DNA of 64,000 nt from Bradyrhizobium tropiciagri (GCF_018130505.1 NZ_JAFCKH010000016.1:94474-158473), one strand, 5' to 3'. Shown: positions 42,891 through 52,821, numbered from the stretch's first letter. Notes: a model not told the origin generated them from the sequence alone. Numbers and translations are program-made.

Positions 42891-44819
42891 TCATTCCGCG
42901 GCCTCCGCGGTCACCGCGCGGCCGAGATCGACCACCTGCAGCGTGGTGCGGACGCGCTGTGTGGTGCCGTCCTGGAAGCGGATCACGGTGTCGACGGGGA
43001 TGTTGGCCTTGCCGCGGTAGATTGCATCGATGATATCGGCGTATTTCTCGTTGATGACGCCGCGGCGGACTTTTCTGGTGCGCGTTAGTTCGCCGTCGTC
43101 GGCGTCGAGCTCCTTGTACAGCAACAGGAAGCGCGAGATGCGCTGCGCCGGCGGCAGCGTGGCGTTGACGGTCTCGACCTCTTTCTTCAGCAGCGCATAG
43201 ACCTCGGGGCGCGAGGAGAGGTCGGTGTAGGTGGTGAACGAGAGCCGGTTCTTCTCCGCCCATTTCGAGATGATCGAGTAGCGGATGCAGATCATCGCCG
43301 CGAGCGCCTCGCGGCCGGCGCCGAGCACGACGGCTTCGGCGACGTAGGGCGAGAACTTCAGCTTGTTCTCGATATATTGCGGCGAGAAGCGGTCGCCGCG
43401 CGAGGTCTCGGCGAGATCCTTGATGCGGTCGATCACGACCAGCTGCTTGTTGTCGTTGTAGTAGCCGGCGTCGCCCGAATACATCCAGCCGTCCTTGATG
43501 TCGGCGACCGAGGCCTCGGGGTTCTTGTAGTAGCCGAGGAACATGTTGGGGTGGCGCACCACGATCTCGCCGACGCCGTTGACGTCGGGATTGTCGACCC
43601 GGATCTCGATGGTGTGGTCCATCGGGACGCCGGTCGTGTCGGGGTCGACCTTGCCTTCGGGATGCAGCGTGTAGGCGCCGAGCAGTTCGGTCTGGCCGTA
43701 GAGCGTGCGCAGCGGCACGCCCATCGCCTGGAAGAACTTGAAGGTCTCCGGCCCCAGCGCGGCGCCGCCGGTCGCCGCCGAGCGCAGGCGGGTGAAGCCG
43801 AGCCGGTCGCGCAGCGCGCGGAACAGCAGCTTGTCGGCGAACATCGAGCGCTTGCCCTCGGCGAGCGCGGCAAGGCCGGTCTTCATGCCGAGATCGTAGA
43901 GGCGCTGCTTGAACGGGGAGGCATCCATCACGCCGGCGCGGACGTCGGCGGCGATCGATTCCCAGACCCTCGGCGCGAACAGCACGAAGGTCGGCGCGAT
44001 CTCGCGGAAGTCGTGCATCATGGTGTCGGGCTCTTCGACGAAGTTGACCTTCATCCGGCAGAGCAGCCCTTTGCCGAGGGCGTAGACCTGTTCCATGATC
44101 CAGGGCAACGGCAGCACCGAGACGTATTCGTCGTCCGGTCCCTTGGGATCGAAAGACAGATACGTCGCGCAGTGCCGCAGCACGCGTCCCGCCGCGAGCA
44201 TCGCGAGCTTCGGATTGGCCGTGGTGCCCGACGTCGTGCAGAGGATCGCGACGTCCTCGCCCTGGGTGGCGTCGACCAGCCTGTCGTAGAGGCCCGGCTC
44301 GCGCGCGGCGCGCTCGCGGCCCATGGCGACCAGCTTGCTCGCCTCCATCAGCCGCGGATCGTCATACTTCCGCATGCCGCGCGGGTCGGAATAGACGATG
44401 TGCTTGAGGTGCGGCACGCGGTCGGCGAGGCCGAGCAGCTTGTCGACCTGCTCCTCGTCCTCGGCGAACACCAGCCTGGCCTCGCCATAGTTGAGGAGAT
44501 AGGCGGCTTCCTCGTCCAGCACGTCGCGGTAGAGGCCGAGGCTCATTCCGCCGATGGCGTGGGCCGCGATCTCGGCGGCGACCCAGTCCGGCCGGTTGTC
44601 GCCGATGATGCCGATCACGTCGCCGCGGCCGAGCCCGAGCGCGACCATGCCGAGCGCGAAGTCATGGGTGCGGGTCTGGTAGTCGTTCCAGGTGAATTCG
44701 CGCCACAGCCCGAGATCCTTTTCGCGCAGCGCGATCTCGCCGCCGTGCTCTTTCGCATTGAGGCGCAGCATCTTGGGGAAGGTGTCGGCCTGCGCGGCGC
44801 GACCGGCATAGTCCATCAT
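42891..44819 (-). CDS. Long-chain fatty acid/aryl-CoA synthetase (AMP-forming)
   Basis: A 642-residue adenylate-forming enzyme. ILCTTSGTTANPKLAML is the ATP/AMP loop, LYGQTELLGAYTLHPEG the A5-like block, and YSGDAGYYNDNKQLVVIDRIKDL the hinge region. It is FadD-like and similar in length to the AMP-forming synthetases found in Liv operons of Rhizobiales. It overlaps the livG gene by 4 bases (ATGA), so it is certainly part of the operon. It likely converts the imported acid to its CoA thioester. Confidence 0.9.
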   Translation of the reverse strand: MMDYAGRAAQADTFPKMLRLNAKEHGGEIALREKDLGLWREFTWNDYQTRTHDFALGMVALGLGRGDVIGIIGDNRPDWVAAEIAAHAIGGMSLGLYRDVLDEEAAYLLNYGEARLVFAEDEEQVDKLLGLADRVPHLKHIVYSDPRGMRKYDDPRLMEASKLVAMGRERAAREPGLYDRLVDATQGEDVAILCTTSGTTANPKLAMLAAGRVLRHCATYLSFDPKGPDDEYVSVLPLPWIMEQVYALGKGLLCRMKVNFVEEPDTMMHDFREIAPTFVLFAPRVWESIAADVRAGVMDASPFKQRLYDLGMKTGLAALAEGKRSMFADKLLFRALRDRLGFTRLRSAATGGAALGPETFKFFQAMGVPLRTLYGQTELLGAYTLHPEGKVDPDTTGVPMDHTIEIRVDNPDVNGVGEIVVRHPNMFLGYYKNPEASVADIKDGWMYSGDAGYYNDNKQLVVIDRIKDLAETSRGDRFSPQYIENKLKFSPYVAEAVVLGAGREALAAMICIRYSIISKWAEKNRLSFTTYTDLSSRPEVYALLKKEVETVNATLPPAQRISRFLLLYKELDADDGELTRTRKVRRGVINEKYADIIDAIYRGKANIPVDTVIRFQDGTTQRVRTTLQVVDLGRAVTAEAAE

Positions 44820-45637
44820 GCCGCGCTCTCCCGCACCGACGCCTTGTCGTCGGGATCGACCAGCGTTTCATCCTCTTCGCCGAGATAGGCGCGCTTGACG
44901 TGCGGATCGGCGAGCACGGTCGCCGGATCGCCCTCGGCGATCTTGCGGCCGAAATCCAGCACCATGACGCGGTGGGAGATGTCCATCACGACGCCCATGT
45001 CGTGCTCGATCATCATCACCGTCATGCCGAACTCCTCGTTGAGATCGACGATGTAGCGCGCCATGTCTTCCTTCTCTTCGAAGTTCATGCCGGCCATCGG
45101 CTCGTCGAGCAGGATCAGCCGCGGCTCCAGCGCCATCGCGCGGGCGAGCTCGACGCGTTTGCGCAGACCATAAGGGAGAGTGCCGGCGGTCGCCTTGCGC
45201 ACCGACTGCAGGTCGAGGAAGTCGATGATCTCCTCGACCTTGCGGCGGTGCTCGAGCTCCTCGCGGCGCGCGCCGGTCAGCCAGTACAGCGATCCGGTGA
45301 GGAAGTTGTTCTTCAGGAGGTGATGGCGGCCGACCATGATGTTGTCGAGCACGCTCATATGGTGAAACAGCGCGAGGTTCTGGAAGGTGCGGCCGATGCC
45401 GAGCGCGGGCCGCGCATTCGGATTGAGGCCGGTGATATCCTTGCCCTGCCAGAACAGCTGGCCTTCGGTCGGCCGGTAGCGGCCGGAGATGCAGTTGACG
45501 ATCGAAGTCTTGCCGGCGCCATTCGGGCCGATGATGGAGAACAGCTCGCCCTCGTTGACGCCGAAGCTCACATCGGTCAGTGCGCGAACGCCACCGAATC
45601 GCAATGAGACTCCGCGCACCTCAAGACTGTAAGCCAC
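44816..45637 (-). CDS. livG: Liv-type ABC transporter ATP-binding protein LivG
   Basis: A 273-residue ATPase. Walker A is GPNGAGKTS, and RTFQNLALFHHMSVLDNIMVGRH and LILLDEPMAGMNFEEKED are LivG blocks. The signature motif is degenerate (GTLPYGLRKRVELARAM), as in this subfamily. A GTG start lies seven bases after GGAGG. It heads the minus-strand operon and is divergent from the Crp/Fnr gene across about 460 bases. Confidence 0.93.
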   Translation of the reverse strand: MAYSLEVRGVSLRFGGVRALTDVSFGVNEGELFSIIGPNGAGKTSIVNCISGRYRPTEGQLFWQGKDITGLNPNARPALGIGRTFQNLALFHHMSVLDNIMVGRHHLLKNNFLTGSLYWLTGARREELEHRRKVEEIIDFLDLQSVRKATAGTLPYGLRKRVELARAMALEPRLILLDEPMAGMNFEEKEDMARYIVDLNEEFGMTVMMIEHDMGVVMDISHRVMVLDFGRKIAEGDPATVLADPHVKRAYLGEEDETLVDPDDKASVRESAA

Positions 45638-46096
45638 CCTGTTCCCTCCGGAGTAAGGCGCTTGGTGCGCTCTTCATCTTCTGTTCGAAAGCTCGAACTC
45701 GTTGTCGAGCTCGATCTTAAATTCGATCTTACATGGGCCGCTGTGGGGTGACCATCCGACTGATGCCGGGTGTCCGAGCTGCGCTCGCGTTCTCCGACAT
45801 CATGCGCGGTAACGCCGCACCCACCTGTCCCAACCTCGCATCAACTGCCACTGGCGATCCATCGGGGAGCGCGCGGCGTTACGCGAGGTGGCTCTCCATA
45901 CGGGAAAGCGATAGGCTGAATTGTCATGTGCCGGACAATTGGTCAGGAATTTTCTGGTCAGGGATTTCCATCTGGCATTCCAGGCGTCGGGGTTCCTGAC
46001 CAGCGCCGCGACGTTGTTGCGGCGCAATATACTGTGCTGAATAGACTGGGCTGAACAGGCTTTGAACGTGCTTTGGGGTGGGGTGCCGTCGCTAGA
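45638..46096. promoter_or_regulatory. Divergent regulatory region, livG / Crp-Fnr gene
   Basis: 459 bases without a gene. It holds two TCGATCTTA copies (45711, 45723) giving paired minus-strand TAAGAT -10 candidates for livG. There is an inverted repeat AATTGTC / GACAATT (45919-45940). Three TGGTCAGGRA boxes lie at 45940 (+), 45955 (+) and 45993 (-). A plus-strand TATACT at 46028-46033 suits the Crp/Fnr gene. Binding proteins are not known; the Crp/Fnr product is an obvious candidate. Confidence 0.5.
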
Positions 46097-46771
46097 ATGA
46101 TCGCTGCTGATTACCTGAAGCGCATCGCGGCCTGGTCGCGCGAATTGACCGAGCAGGAAATCGAGATCGCGCGCGCCGGCGTCTCCGAGAAATCCTACCG
46201 TGCCAACGAATTCATCTTCGCGCGCGGCGACAATTTCCAGTACTGGACCGGCATCGTCACCGGCCTTGCGCGGATGGGCATCGTCTCGCGCGGCGGCAAG
46301 GCCGCGAGCTTCGCCGGCCTCACCGCCGGCGCGTGGTTCGGCGAGGGCACCGTGCTCAAGAACGAGCCGCGGCGCTACGACGTGGTGGCGCTGCGCGACA
46401 CCCGCCTGGCGATGATGGACCGCCGGACCTTCGTCTGGCTGTTCGAGAACAGCGTCGGCTTCAACCGCTTCCTGGTCGGCCAGCTCAACGAGCGGCTCGG
46501 CCAGTTCATCGCGCTGCTCGAATACGGCCGCACGCTGGATGCGACCGCGCGGCTGGCCCGCTCGATCGCCTCGCTGTTCAATCCGATCCTCTATCCGGAC
46601 CTGACGCGACACCTGGAGATCACCCAGGAGGAGATCGGGGCGCTGTCCGGGATCTCCCGGCAGAACGCCAACCAGTGCCTGAAACGGCTGGAACGGGAGG
46701 GGCTGCTCCGGCTGGAATATGGCGGGGTGACCATCATCGACCTGGAACGGCTGCGCCATTACGGCGAATGA
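46097..46771 (+). CDS. Crp/Fnr-family transcription regulator
   Basis: A 224-residue protein. Residues 20-125 form the cyclic-nucleotide-binding-like barrel (AGAWFGEGTVLKNEPRRYDVVALRDTRLAMM). The C-terminal winged helix has LEITQEEIGALSGISRQNANQCLKRLEREGLL as recognition segment. No Fe-S cysteines are seen, so it is not an Fnr oxygen sensor. It is divergent from livG and so a likely regulator of the Liv operon. The effector is unknown. Confidence 0.85.
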   Translation: MIAADYLKRIAAWSRELTEQEIEIARAGVSEKSYRANEFIFARGDNFQYWTGIVTGLARMGIVSRGGKAASFAGLTAGAWFGEGTVLKNEPRRYDVVALRDTRLAMMDRRTFVWLFENSVGFNRFLVGQLNERLGQFIALLEYGRTLDATARLARSIASLFNPILYPDLTRHLEITQEEIGALSGISRQNANQCLKRLEREGLLRLEYGGVTIIDLERLRHYGE

Positions 46772-46916
46772 CGTTCCCCGGTTGTTCCGGGGCCATTTTA
46801 CGGGGCTTTGAGGCCCGATTCGGCCCGTCCAGGCATTAGACTTGCGCCGGGTCGGATGCTACAGACCGGCCCGACCCGATCGGGCCCCCGCGCATATTTC
46901 GCGCTCTGGAGAAGAT

Positions 46917-48002
46917 ATGGCAGTTCAGGAATCGAAGCGGCGCGTTGCGCTGATCACCGGTGTGACCGGGCAGGACGGCGCATATCTCGCCGAATATCTG
47001 CTCGGCCTCGGCTACACCGTGCATGGCATCAAGCGCCGGTCGTCCTCGTTCAACACCGCGCGCGTCGACCACCTCTATCAGGACCCGCATGTCGGCAATG
47101 TGCCGTTCCTGATGCACTACGGTGACATGACCGATTCGACCAATCTGATCCGCCTGATGCAGCAGATCCGGCCGACCGAGGTCTACAACCTTGCCGCGCA
47201 GAGCCACGTCGCGGTCAGCTTCGAGAGCCCGGAATACACCGCCAATGCCGACGCCATCGGCGTGCTGCGCCTGCTGGAGGCGATCCGCATCCTCGGCATG
47301 GAAAAGGAGACGCGGTTCTACCAGGCCTCGACCTCGGAACTTTACGGCCTGGTGCAGGAAGTGCCGCAGAAGGAGACCACGCCGTTCTACCCGCGCTCGC
47401 CCTATGGCGTCGCCAAGCTGTACGGCTACTGGATCACGGTGAACTACCGCGAAGCCTACGGCATGTTCGCCAGCAACGGCATCCTGTTCAACCACGAGAG
47501 CCCGATCCGCGGCGAAACCTTCGTGACGCGCAAGATCACGCGCGGCGTCGCCCGCATCGAGGTCGGCCTCGAGAGCACCATCTATCTCGGCAATCTCGAG
47601 GCCAAGCGCGACTGGGGTCATGCCCGCGACTACGTCGAGGGCATGCACATGATCCTGCAGGCAGATAGCCCCGACGACTTCGTGCTGTCGACCGGCGAGA
47701 CCCGCTCCGTGCGCGAGTTCGTCGAACTGGCGTTCGCCGAAGTCGGCCGAAACGTCGAATGGCGCGGCACGGGTGTCGACGAGACCGGCATCGACAAGGC
47801 ATCCGGCAAGACCCTGGTTCGCATCGATCCGACCTATTTCCGCCCGACCGAGGTCGATCTGCTGATCGGCGACGCCAGCAAGGCGCGCGCCAAGCTCGGC
47901 TGGAAGCCGAAGACCCCGTTCGCGCAGCTGGTGAAGGAAATGGTCGCCGGCGATCTCGCCGATGCCAGACAGGACGCCGCCAATGGCAAACGCTCCGTTT
48001 GA
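46917..48002 (+). CDS. gmd: GDP-mannose 4,6-dehydratase
   Basis: A 361-residue extended [22 protein letters not shown], the GDP-sugar NAD loop, is followed by [17 protein letters not shown] (GDP-binding). [19 protein letters not shown] and [15 protein letters not shown] (Tyr-x-x-x-Lys) are present, and [16 protein letters not shown] is diagnostic for Gmd. It produces GDP-4-keto-6-deoxy-mannose. fcl begins before its stop codon (20-base overlap). TGGAGAAG precedes its ATG. Confidence 0.96.
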   Translation: MAVQESKRRVALITGVTGQDGAYLAEYLLGLGYTVHGIKRRSSSFNTARVDHLYQDPHVGNVPFLMHYGDMTDSTNLIRLMQQIRPTEVYNLAAQSHVAVSFESPEYTANADAIGVLRLLEAIRILGMEKETRFYQASTSELYGLVQEVPQKETTPFYPRSPYGVAKLYGYWITVNYREAYGMFASNGILFNHESPIRGETFVTRKITRGVARIEVGLESTIYLGNLEAKRDWGHARDYVEGMHMILQADSPDDFVLSTGETRSVREFVELAFAEVGRNVEWRGTGVDETGIDKASGKTLVRIDPTYFRPTEVDLLIGDASKARAKLGWKPKTPFAQLVKEMVAGDLADARQDAANGKRSV

Positions 48003-48939
48003 ACTGAAGGGCAAGACGGTCTTCGTCGCCGGCCATCGCGGCATGGTCGGCTCGGCGCTGATGCGCCGGCTGGCCGGCGAAGGCGCGACTCTGCTGACGA
48101 TCTCGCGCGGTGAGGTCGATCTGCGCAACCAGGCCGCGGTCGATGCCTGGTTCGCCGCGAAGAAGCCGCAGGCGGTATTCCTCGCCGCCGCCAAGGTGGG
48201 CGGCATCGTCGCCAACAACACGCTGCGCGCCGAATTCCTCTACGACAATCTCGCGATCGCGACCAACGTGATCCAGGCCTCGCACGCCAATGGCTGCGAG
48301 AAGCTGATGTTCTTCGGCTCGTCCTGCATCTATCCGCGGCTGGCACCGCAGCCGCTGCGCGAGGATTCGATGCTGACCGGCCCGCTGGAGCCGACCAACG
48401 AGCCCTATGCGATCGCCAAGATCGCCGGCATCAAGATGGCGGAAGCCTATCGCAGCCAGTACGGCTCCGATTTCATCAGCGTGATGCCGACCAATCTCTA
48501 CGGTCCCGGCGATAATTATCATCCCGAATACAGCCACGTCGTCGCCGCGCTGATCCGCCGCTTCCACGAGGCCAAGCTGTCGGGCGCCAGCAGCGTCGTG
48601 GTCTGGGGCACCGGCACGCCGCGGCGCGAATTCCTCTATGTCGACGATCTCGCCGACGCCTGCATCCATCTGATGAAGACCTATTCCTCGCCCGAACTGG
48701 TCAACATCGGTACCGGCGAGGACATCACGATCGCCGAATTCGCCCGCGTGGTGGCGGCAGCCGTCGGCTATCGCGGCGAGATCGGTTTCGACACCTCGCG
48801 GCCCGACGGCACGCCGCGCAAGCTGCTCGACGTCAGCCGCCTCGCCAAACTCGGCTGGCGCGCGACGACCTCGCTCGAGGACGGTATCAAGCGTGCGTAT
48901 CAGGCGTTTCTCAGCGAGACCAAGCAGGCCGCGGAGTAG
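47983..48939 (+). CDS. fcl: GDP-L-fucose synthase
   Basis: A 318-residue [17 protein letters not shown] is the NADP loop, [16 protein letters not shown] the fucose synthase signature, and [14 protein letters not shown] the Tyr/Lys pair. [18 protein letters not shown] follows. It epimerises and reduces the Gmd product to GDP-L-fucose for surface glycans or Nod-factor-type decoration. Overlap with gmd shows translational coupling. Confidence 0.96.
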   Translation: MANAPFELKGKTVFVAGHRGMVGSALMRRLAGEGATLLTISRGEVDLRNQAAVDAWFAAKKPQAVFLAAAKVGGIVANNTLRAEFLYDNLAIATNVIQASHANGCEKLMFFGSSCIYPRLAPQPLREDSMLTGPLEPTNEPYAIAKIAGIKMAEAYRSQYGSDFISVMPTNLYGPGDNYHPEYSHVVAALIRRFHEAKLSGASSVVVWGTGTPRREFLYVDDLADACIHLMKTYSSPELVNIGTGEDITIAEFARVVAAAVGYRGEIGFDTSRPDGTPRKLLDVSRLAKLGWRATTSLEDGIKRAYQAFLSETKQAAE

Positions 48940-48970
48940 GCCGCGGCACTCTCCGCGCCCTCAGGGATTT

Positions 48971-49027
48971 GTAGCCCGCATGAGCGAAGCGATATGCGGG
49001 AGAGGCTCCCCGGATATCCCGGGCTAC
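48971..49027. repeat. Palindromic intergenic repeat, GTAGCCCG type
   Basis: GTAGCCCG (48971) and CGGGCTAC (49020) are the outer arms. CCCGCAT (48975) and ATGCGGG (48994) are the inner ones. It lies between convergent fcl and the HemD-like gene. Confidence 0.75.
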
Positions 49028-49061
49028 GAAGTTACTACACAGCTCGCTATACCGGTTACGG

Positions 49062-49904
49062 CTATCTCGCCGCCACCCGCGGCGGCTTCTTCGCCAGCTC
49101 GGTTGCCATCGCCGAGATCAGCGGCTTCATGAAGAACGCATCGTTCGCCGGATAAATGTCGGTGCGCAGGCCAACGGCTTTCAATTCATCCGACACCACG
49201 GGCCCGACGGACGCGATCGGCGTCCGCTCCAACCCCTCGCGCAACTGCGCCTCGCAACCATGCGCCTTGGCCACGTCCATCAGGCGGCGGACCTGCCCCG
49301 AGCTCGTCAGCGCGATCGCATCGATGCGGCCCTGCGCCATCTCCGTGATCGCGGTGACGATGTTGGCGTCCGCGGCCTGCGCGTCATAGACGTATGGCAG
49401 CACGGGATCGACCTCGGCACCCTGTGCCTTGATCGCGCCGATCAGTGTCGCGTGGTCCTTGTCGGGATAGAGCTGCAGGCCGAGGCGATGGCCGCTCAGG
49501 TCGAGCTTTCCCAGCATCTCGGCGACACCCTCCGAGGTCGGCTTCTCCGTCGTCATCTGCGGCTCCAGGCCGATCTCGCGCAGCGCGCGTCCGGGCTTCG
49601 GGCCGCGGGCGAATTTGCGCGCCTTGGCGAGGCTGCCGACGAACTCGGCCTCGACCCCGATCCGGCGCACCACCTTCATCAGGCGGCGCAGGCCCTCGCC
49701 GGTCATCAGCACGAGATCGTCGAGCGGCCGGTCGATGGCGCGGCGGATCCAGGCCTCGATCGGCGCCGGATCGGGCGCGTCGTGGATGGTGAACATCGGG
49801 CATTGCAGCACGTCCGCGCCCTGCTCGGTGAGCAGGCGGGAGAACTGCGCCTCCTCGCGGGTTTCGAGGATCAGGATGCGGTAGCCGTTCAGCCGGTCAG
49901 CCAT
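49062..49904 (-). CDS. Uroporphyrinogen-III synthase-like protein (HemD family)
   Basis: A 280-residue two-domain protein without strong motifs, as usual for HemD. ILILETREEAQFSRLLTEQGADVLQCPMF opens the first domain. RIDAIALTSSGQVRRLM and TPIASVGPVVSDELKAVGL open the second; these Ser/Gly blocks are typical of HemD. True HemD lies next to hemC in most alphaproteobacteria. Here it stands alone, so a HemD paralogue with another role is possible. It is divergent from purU. Confidence 0.75.
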   Translation of the reverse strand: MADRLNGYRILILETREEAQFSRLLTEQGADVLQCPMFTIHDAPDPAPIEAWIRRAIDRPLDDLVLMTGEGLRRLMKVVRRIGVEAEFVGSLAKARKFARGPKPGRALREIGLEPQMTTEKPTSEGVAEMLGKLDLSGHRLGLQLYPDKDHATLIGAIKAQGAEVDPVLPYVYDAQAADANIVTAITEMAQGRIDAIALTSSGQVRRLMDVAKAHGCEAQLREGLERTPIASVGPVVSDELKAVGLRTDIYPANDAFFMKPLISAMATELAKKPPRVAAR

Positions 49905-50043
49905 GATGGTGCTCTAACAAACATTGTCGTCATTGGTTCGATTTGAACCCTGCGGCGGGGATTGGCGCAAGGGCGCGGGCGGTGTTAGACGGGGGCCGAA
50001 AATTCGCCGCTCCGCGCATCTGCTCAAATGCTGGTCAATCTGC

Positions 50044-50907
50044 ATGCCCGATCGCCAATTCGTCCTCACCCTGTCCTGTCCGGATCGCCCGGGGATCGTC
50101 TCGGCGGTCTCGACCTTCCTCGCCCATAACGGGCAGAACATCCTCGACGCCCAGCAGTTCGACGACATCGAGACCGGCAAGTTCTTCATGCGTGTGGTGT
50201 TCACCGCGGCCGACCTCGCGGTCGAGCTGGCGGCGCTGCAGACCGGCTTTGCCGCGATCGCCGAGCGCTTCGCGATGGACTGGCAGATGCGCGACCGCGC
50301 GGCCCGCCGCCGTGTGATGCTGCTGGTGTCGAAGTCCGATCACTGCCTGGTCGATATCCTCTACCGCTGGCGCACCGGCGAGCTCGAGATGATCCCGACC
50401 GCCATCGTCTCCAACCATCCGCGCGAGAGCTATGGCGCGCTCGATTTCGGCGACATCCCGTTCCATTATCTGCCGGTGACGAAGGAGACCAAGCGCCAGC
50501 AGGAAGACGCGGTGTGGAAGCTGGTCCAGGACACCGGCACCGATCTCGTGGTGCTGGCGCGCTACATGCAGATCCTCTCGGACGAGATGTCGGCGCGGCT
50601 GAGCGGCCGCTGCATCAACATCCATCACTCGTTCCTGCCGGGCTTCAAGGGCGCCAAGCCCTATCACCAGGCGCATGAGCGCGGCGTCAAGCTGATCGGC
50701 GCCACTGCGCATTACGTCACCAGCGATCTCGACGAGGGCCCGATCATCGACCAGGACGTCGAGCGCATCAGCCATCGCGACACTCCCGAGGATCTCGTGC
50801 GCAAGGGCCGCGACATCGAGCGGCGCGTGCTGGCGCGGGCGATCCGCTACCATCTCGCCGACCGCGTCATCCTCAACGGCCGCAAGACCGTGGTGTTCGT
50901 GGATTAG
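50044..50907 (+). CDS. purU: Formyltetrahydrofolate deformylase
   Basis: A 287-residue protein from ATG 50044. An N-terminal ACT domain ([17 protein letters not shown]) is followed by a formyltransferase fold. [21 protein letters not shown], with the His after INI, and [15 protein letters not shown] supply the catalytic Asn/His/Asp set. It hydrolyses 10-formyl-THF to formate and THF, balancing one-carbon pools; ACT binding of glycine or methionine regulates it. It is unrelated to the liv genes. Confidence 0.95.
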   Translation: MPDRQFVLTLSCPDRPGIVSAVSTFLAHNGQNILDAQQFDDIETGKFFMRVVFTAADLAVELAALQTGFAAIAERFAMDWQMRDRAARRRVMLLVSKSDHCLVDILYRWRTGELEMIPTAIVSNHPRESYGALDFGDIPFHYLPVTKETKRQQEDAVWKLVQDTGTDLVVLARYMQILSDEMSARLSGRCINIHHSFLPGFKGAKPYHQAHERGVKLIGATAHYVTSDLDEGPIIDQDVERISHRDTPEDLVRKGRDIERRVLARAIRYHLADRVILNGRKTVVFVD

Positions 50908-50926
50908 CGCGCGAACAAAGAAAGCG

Positions 50927-51211
50927 TTAGCGCGCGGGGGCCGGCGAGGTCGCGGCGGGTGCTGCGTTGGCATCGTCGCCGCGCTCCGCGGCAGGCAGCT
51001 GCCGCTTGCGCTCGCGCTCCTTCATGAAGGCATCGTATTCCGGCGTGCCCTGTCGTGGCGGTGCGTCCGAGGGCAGGCCACCCGCCCAGGTCGGAATGTA
51101 GTCGGCCATGCCGGCCGAGAGCTTTTCATTGACCGTGCCGCATCCGCCCAGTGCGCAGGATGCGAGCACCAGGACGGTCACGACGGGGATATGGCGGGTA
51201 CGCATCAGCAT
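50927..51211 (-). CDS. Small lipoprotein
   Basis: A 94-residue protein. The signal peptide ends LALGGC-like (ASCALGGC), a lipobox with Cys at about position 24. The mature part is Pro/Ala-rich, hydrophilic and charged, and ends ATSPAPAR. No family is recognised, and it could be a small envelope lipoprotein. Two in-frame Met codons (1 and 3) leave the start open by two residues. Confidence 0.7.
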   Translation of the reverse strand: MLMRTRHIPVVTVLVLASCALGGCGTVNEKLSAGMADYIPTWAGGLPSDAPPRQGTPEYDAFMKERERKRQLPAAERGDDANAAPAATSPAPAR

Positions 51212-51599
51212 CGGAGAACGATAGATCCCTAATCTTTAAGGATGATGGATTTAGGGCACGACCGTTCGAATGCAATTGCGCTTGTTTGTTGACATCGCCA
51301 TTTCGTTTGTACAATCGTACAAATCACGCGATGGTCAATTCCGACCTGCGAAGCCTTTGGCCACGCGAGGTTTCCTTGTCTCGGGTGCCGTCGCGCTTGC
51401 AGATCGGTACCGGTAATTTGATACCAAGGAAATGCTGGCCGGATCGCGCGCGCCGGCCGCGGCACTCGTCCATCGTCCGATTGACAATGGGGCTGCGGAC
51501 GACGCCATGTCGCCTTGCGGCCTGGCCGCAAACAAGATGGGGTAACGTGAGGCAAGGGCCGGGGACTCGGTTCGCCTTGGAAGGGGGAGAGGGACGCTG
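51212..51599. other. 388-base intergenic and leader region before the second livK
   Basis: No gene. It includes the regulated promoter at 51289-51323, then a transcribed leader of about 270 bases. The leader ends in GGGGGAGAGGG, the ribosome site of the livK gene. GGTACCGGTAATTTGATACC near 51410 can form a weak hairpin. I see no known riboswitch. Confidence 0.5.
51289..51323 (+). promoter_or_regulatory. Promoter with overlapping operator for the second Liv operon
   Basis: TTGACA (51289), 15-base spacer, TACAAT (51310). The perfect inverted repeat TTTGTAC-AATC-GTACAAA (51306-51323) covers the -10 box. A repressor dimer there would block transcription. Confidence 0.6.
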
Positions 51600-52778
51600 A
51601 TGTACAATCGTCGCAATATGTTGCTGTGGGCCGCGACCACGGTCTCGGTCGCCGGGCTCTGCGCCATGCCGGCGCACGCGCAGGACAGCGTGAAGATCGG
51701 ACTGATCCTGCCGATGACCGGCGGTCAGGCCTCGACCGGCAAGCAGATCGACAACGCCATCAAGCTCTACATGCAACAGAAGGGCGACACCGTCGCCGGC
51801 AAGAAAATCGAGGTCATCCTGAAGGATGACGCGGCGGTGCCCGACAACACCAAGCGTCTCGCCCAGGAGCTGATCGTCAACGACAAGGTCAATTTCATCG
51901 CCGGCTTCGGCGTGACGCCGGCCGCGCTCGCCGCGGCGCCGCTGGCGACGCAGGCCAAGATTCCGGAAGTGGTGATGGCCGCCGGCACCTCGATCATCAC
52001 CGAGCGCTCGCCCTATATCGTGCGCACCAGCTTCACGCTGGCGCAGTCCTCCACGATCATCGGCGACTGGGCGATCAAGAACGGCATCAAGAAGGTGGCG
52101 ACGCTGACCTCCGACTATGCGCCGGGCAATGACGCGCTGACCTTCTTCAAGCAGCACTTCACCGCCGGCGGCGGCGAGGTCGTCGAAGAGGTCAAGGTGC
52201 CGCTCGCCAATCCGGACTTCGCGCCGTTCCTGCAGCGCATGAAGGATGCCAAGCCCGACGCGATGTTCGTGTTCGTGCCGGCCGGGCAGGGCGGCAACTT
52301 CATGAAGCAGTATGCCGAACGCGGGCTCGACAAGAGCGGCATCAAGGTGATCGGGCCGGGCGACGTCATGGATGACGACCTGCTCAACAACATGGGCGAT
52401 GCCGCGCTCGGCGCGGTCACCGCGCATCTCTATTCGGCGGCGCATCCGTCCGCGATGAACAAGGATTTCGTCGCCGCCTACAAGAAGGCGTTCGGCAACC
52501 GTCCCGGCTTCATGGCGGTCAGCGGCTATGACGGCATCCACCTGATCTACGAGGCGCTGAAGAAGACGGGTGGCGATACCAACGGCGACAAGCTGATCGA
52601 GGCGATGAAGGGCATGAAGTGGGAGAGCCCGCGCGGCCCGATCTCGATCGACCCGGAAACCCGCGACATCGTGCAGAACATCTACATTCGCAAGGTCGAG
52701 AAGGTCGACGGCGAGCTCTACAACGTCGAGTTCGCGACCTTCGAGGCCGTCAAGGATTCCGGCAAGACCAAGAAGTGA
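51600..52778 (+). CDS. livK: Liv-type ABC transporter substrate-binding protein, second system
   Basis: A 392-residue protein. The signal peptide is MYNRRNMLLWAATTVSVAGL...AHA, and the mature part begins with DSVKIGLILPMTGGQASTG. It has the LivJ/K fold throughout. It heads the plus-strand operon and is separated from the permease genes by a strong hairpin. That hairpin could make the binding protein more abundant than the pore subunits. Confidence 0.9.
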   Translation: MYNRRNMLLWAATTVSVAGLCAMPAHAQDSVKIGLILPMTGGQASTGKQIDNAIKLYMQQKGDTVAGKKIEVILKDDAAVPDNTKRLAQELIVNDKVNFIAGFGVTPAALAAAPLATQAKIPEVVMAAGTSIITERSPYIVRTSFTLAQSSTIIGDWAIKNGIKKVATLTSDYAPGNDALTFFKQHFTAGGGEVVEEVKVPLANPDFAPFLQRMKDAKPDAMFVFVPAGQGGNFMKQYAERGLDKSGIKVIGPGDVMDDDLLNNMGDAALGAVTAHLYSAAHPSAMNKDFVAAYKKAFGNRPGFMAVSGYDGIHLIYEALKKTGGDTNGDKLIEAMKGMKWESPRGPISIDPETRDIVQNIYIRKVEKVDGELYNVEFATFEAVKDSGKTKK

Positions 52779-52793
52779 CGCGAAAGAACGCCA

Positions 52794-52821
52794 CCCCCGA
52801 TGCGCAATTGCGCGTCGGGGG
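52794..52821 (+). terminator. Hairpin between livK and livH (attenuator-like)
   Basis: CCCCCGA and TCGGGGG flank the palindrome GCGCAATTGCGC, giving a stem of about 13 pairs with one mismatch. It has no T-tract. It could stabilise the livK mRNA 3' end or reduce read-through to livH. Confidence 0.55.

Noticed and set aside
45733-45999. 88-codon frame between livG and the Crp gene
   Set aside because: No ribosome site, no homology-like features, and it overlaps operator-like repeats.
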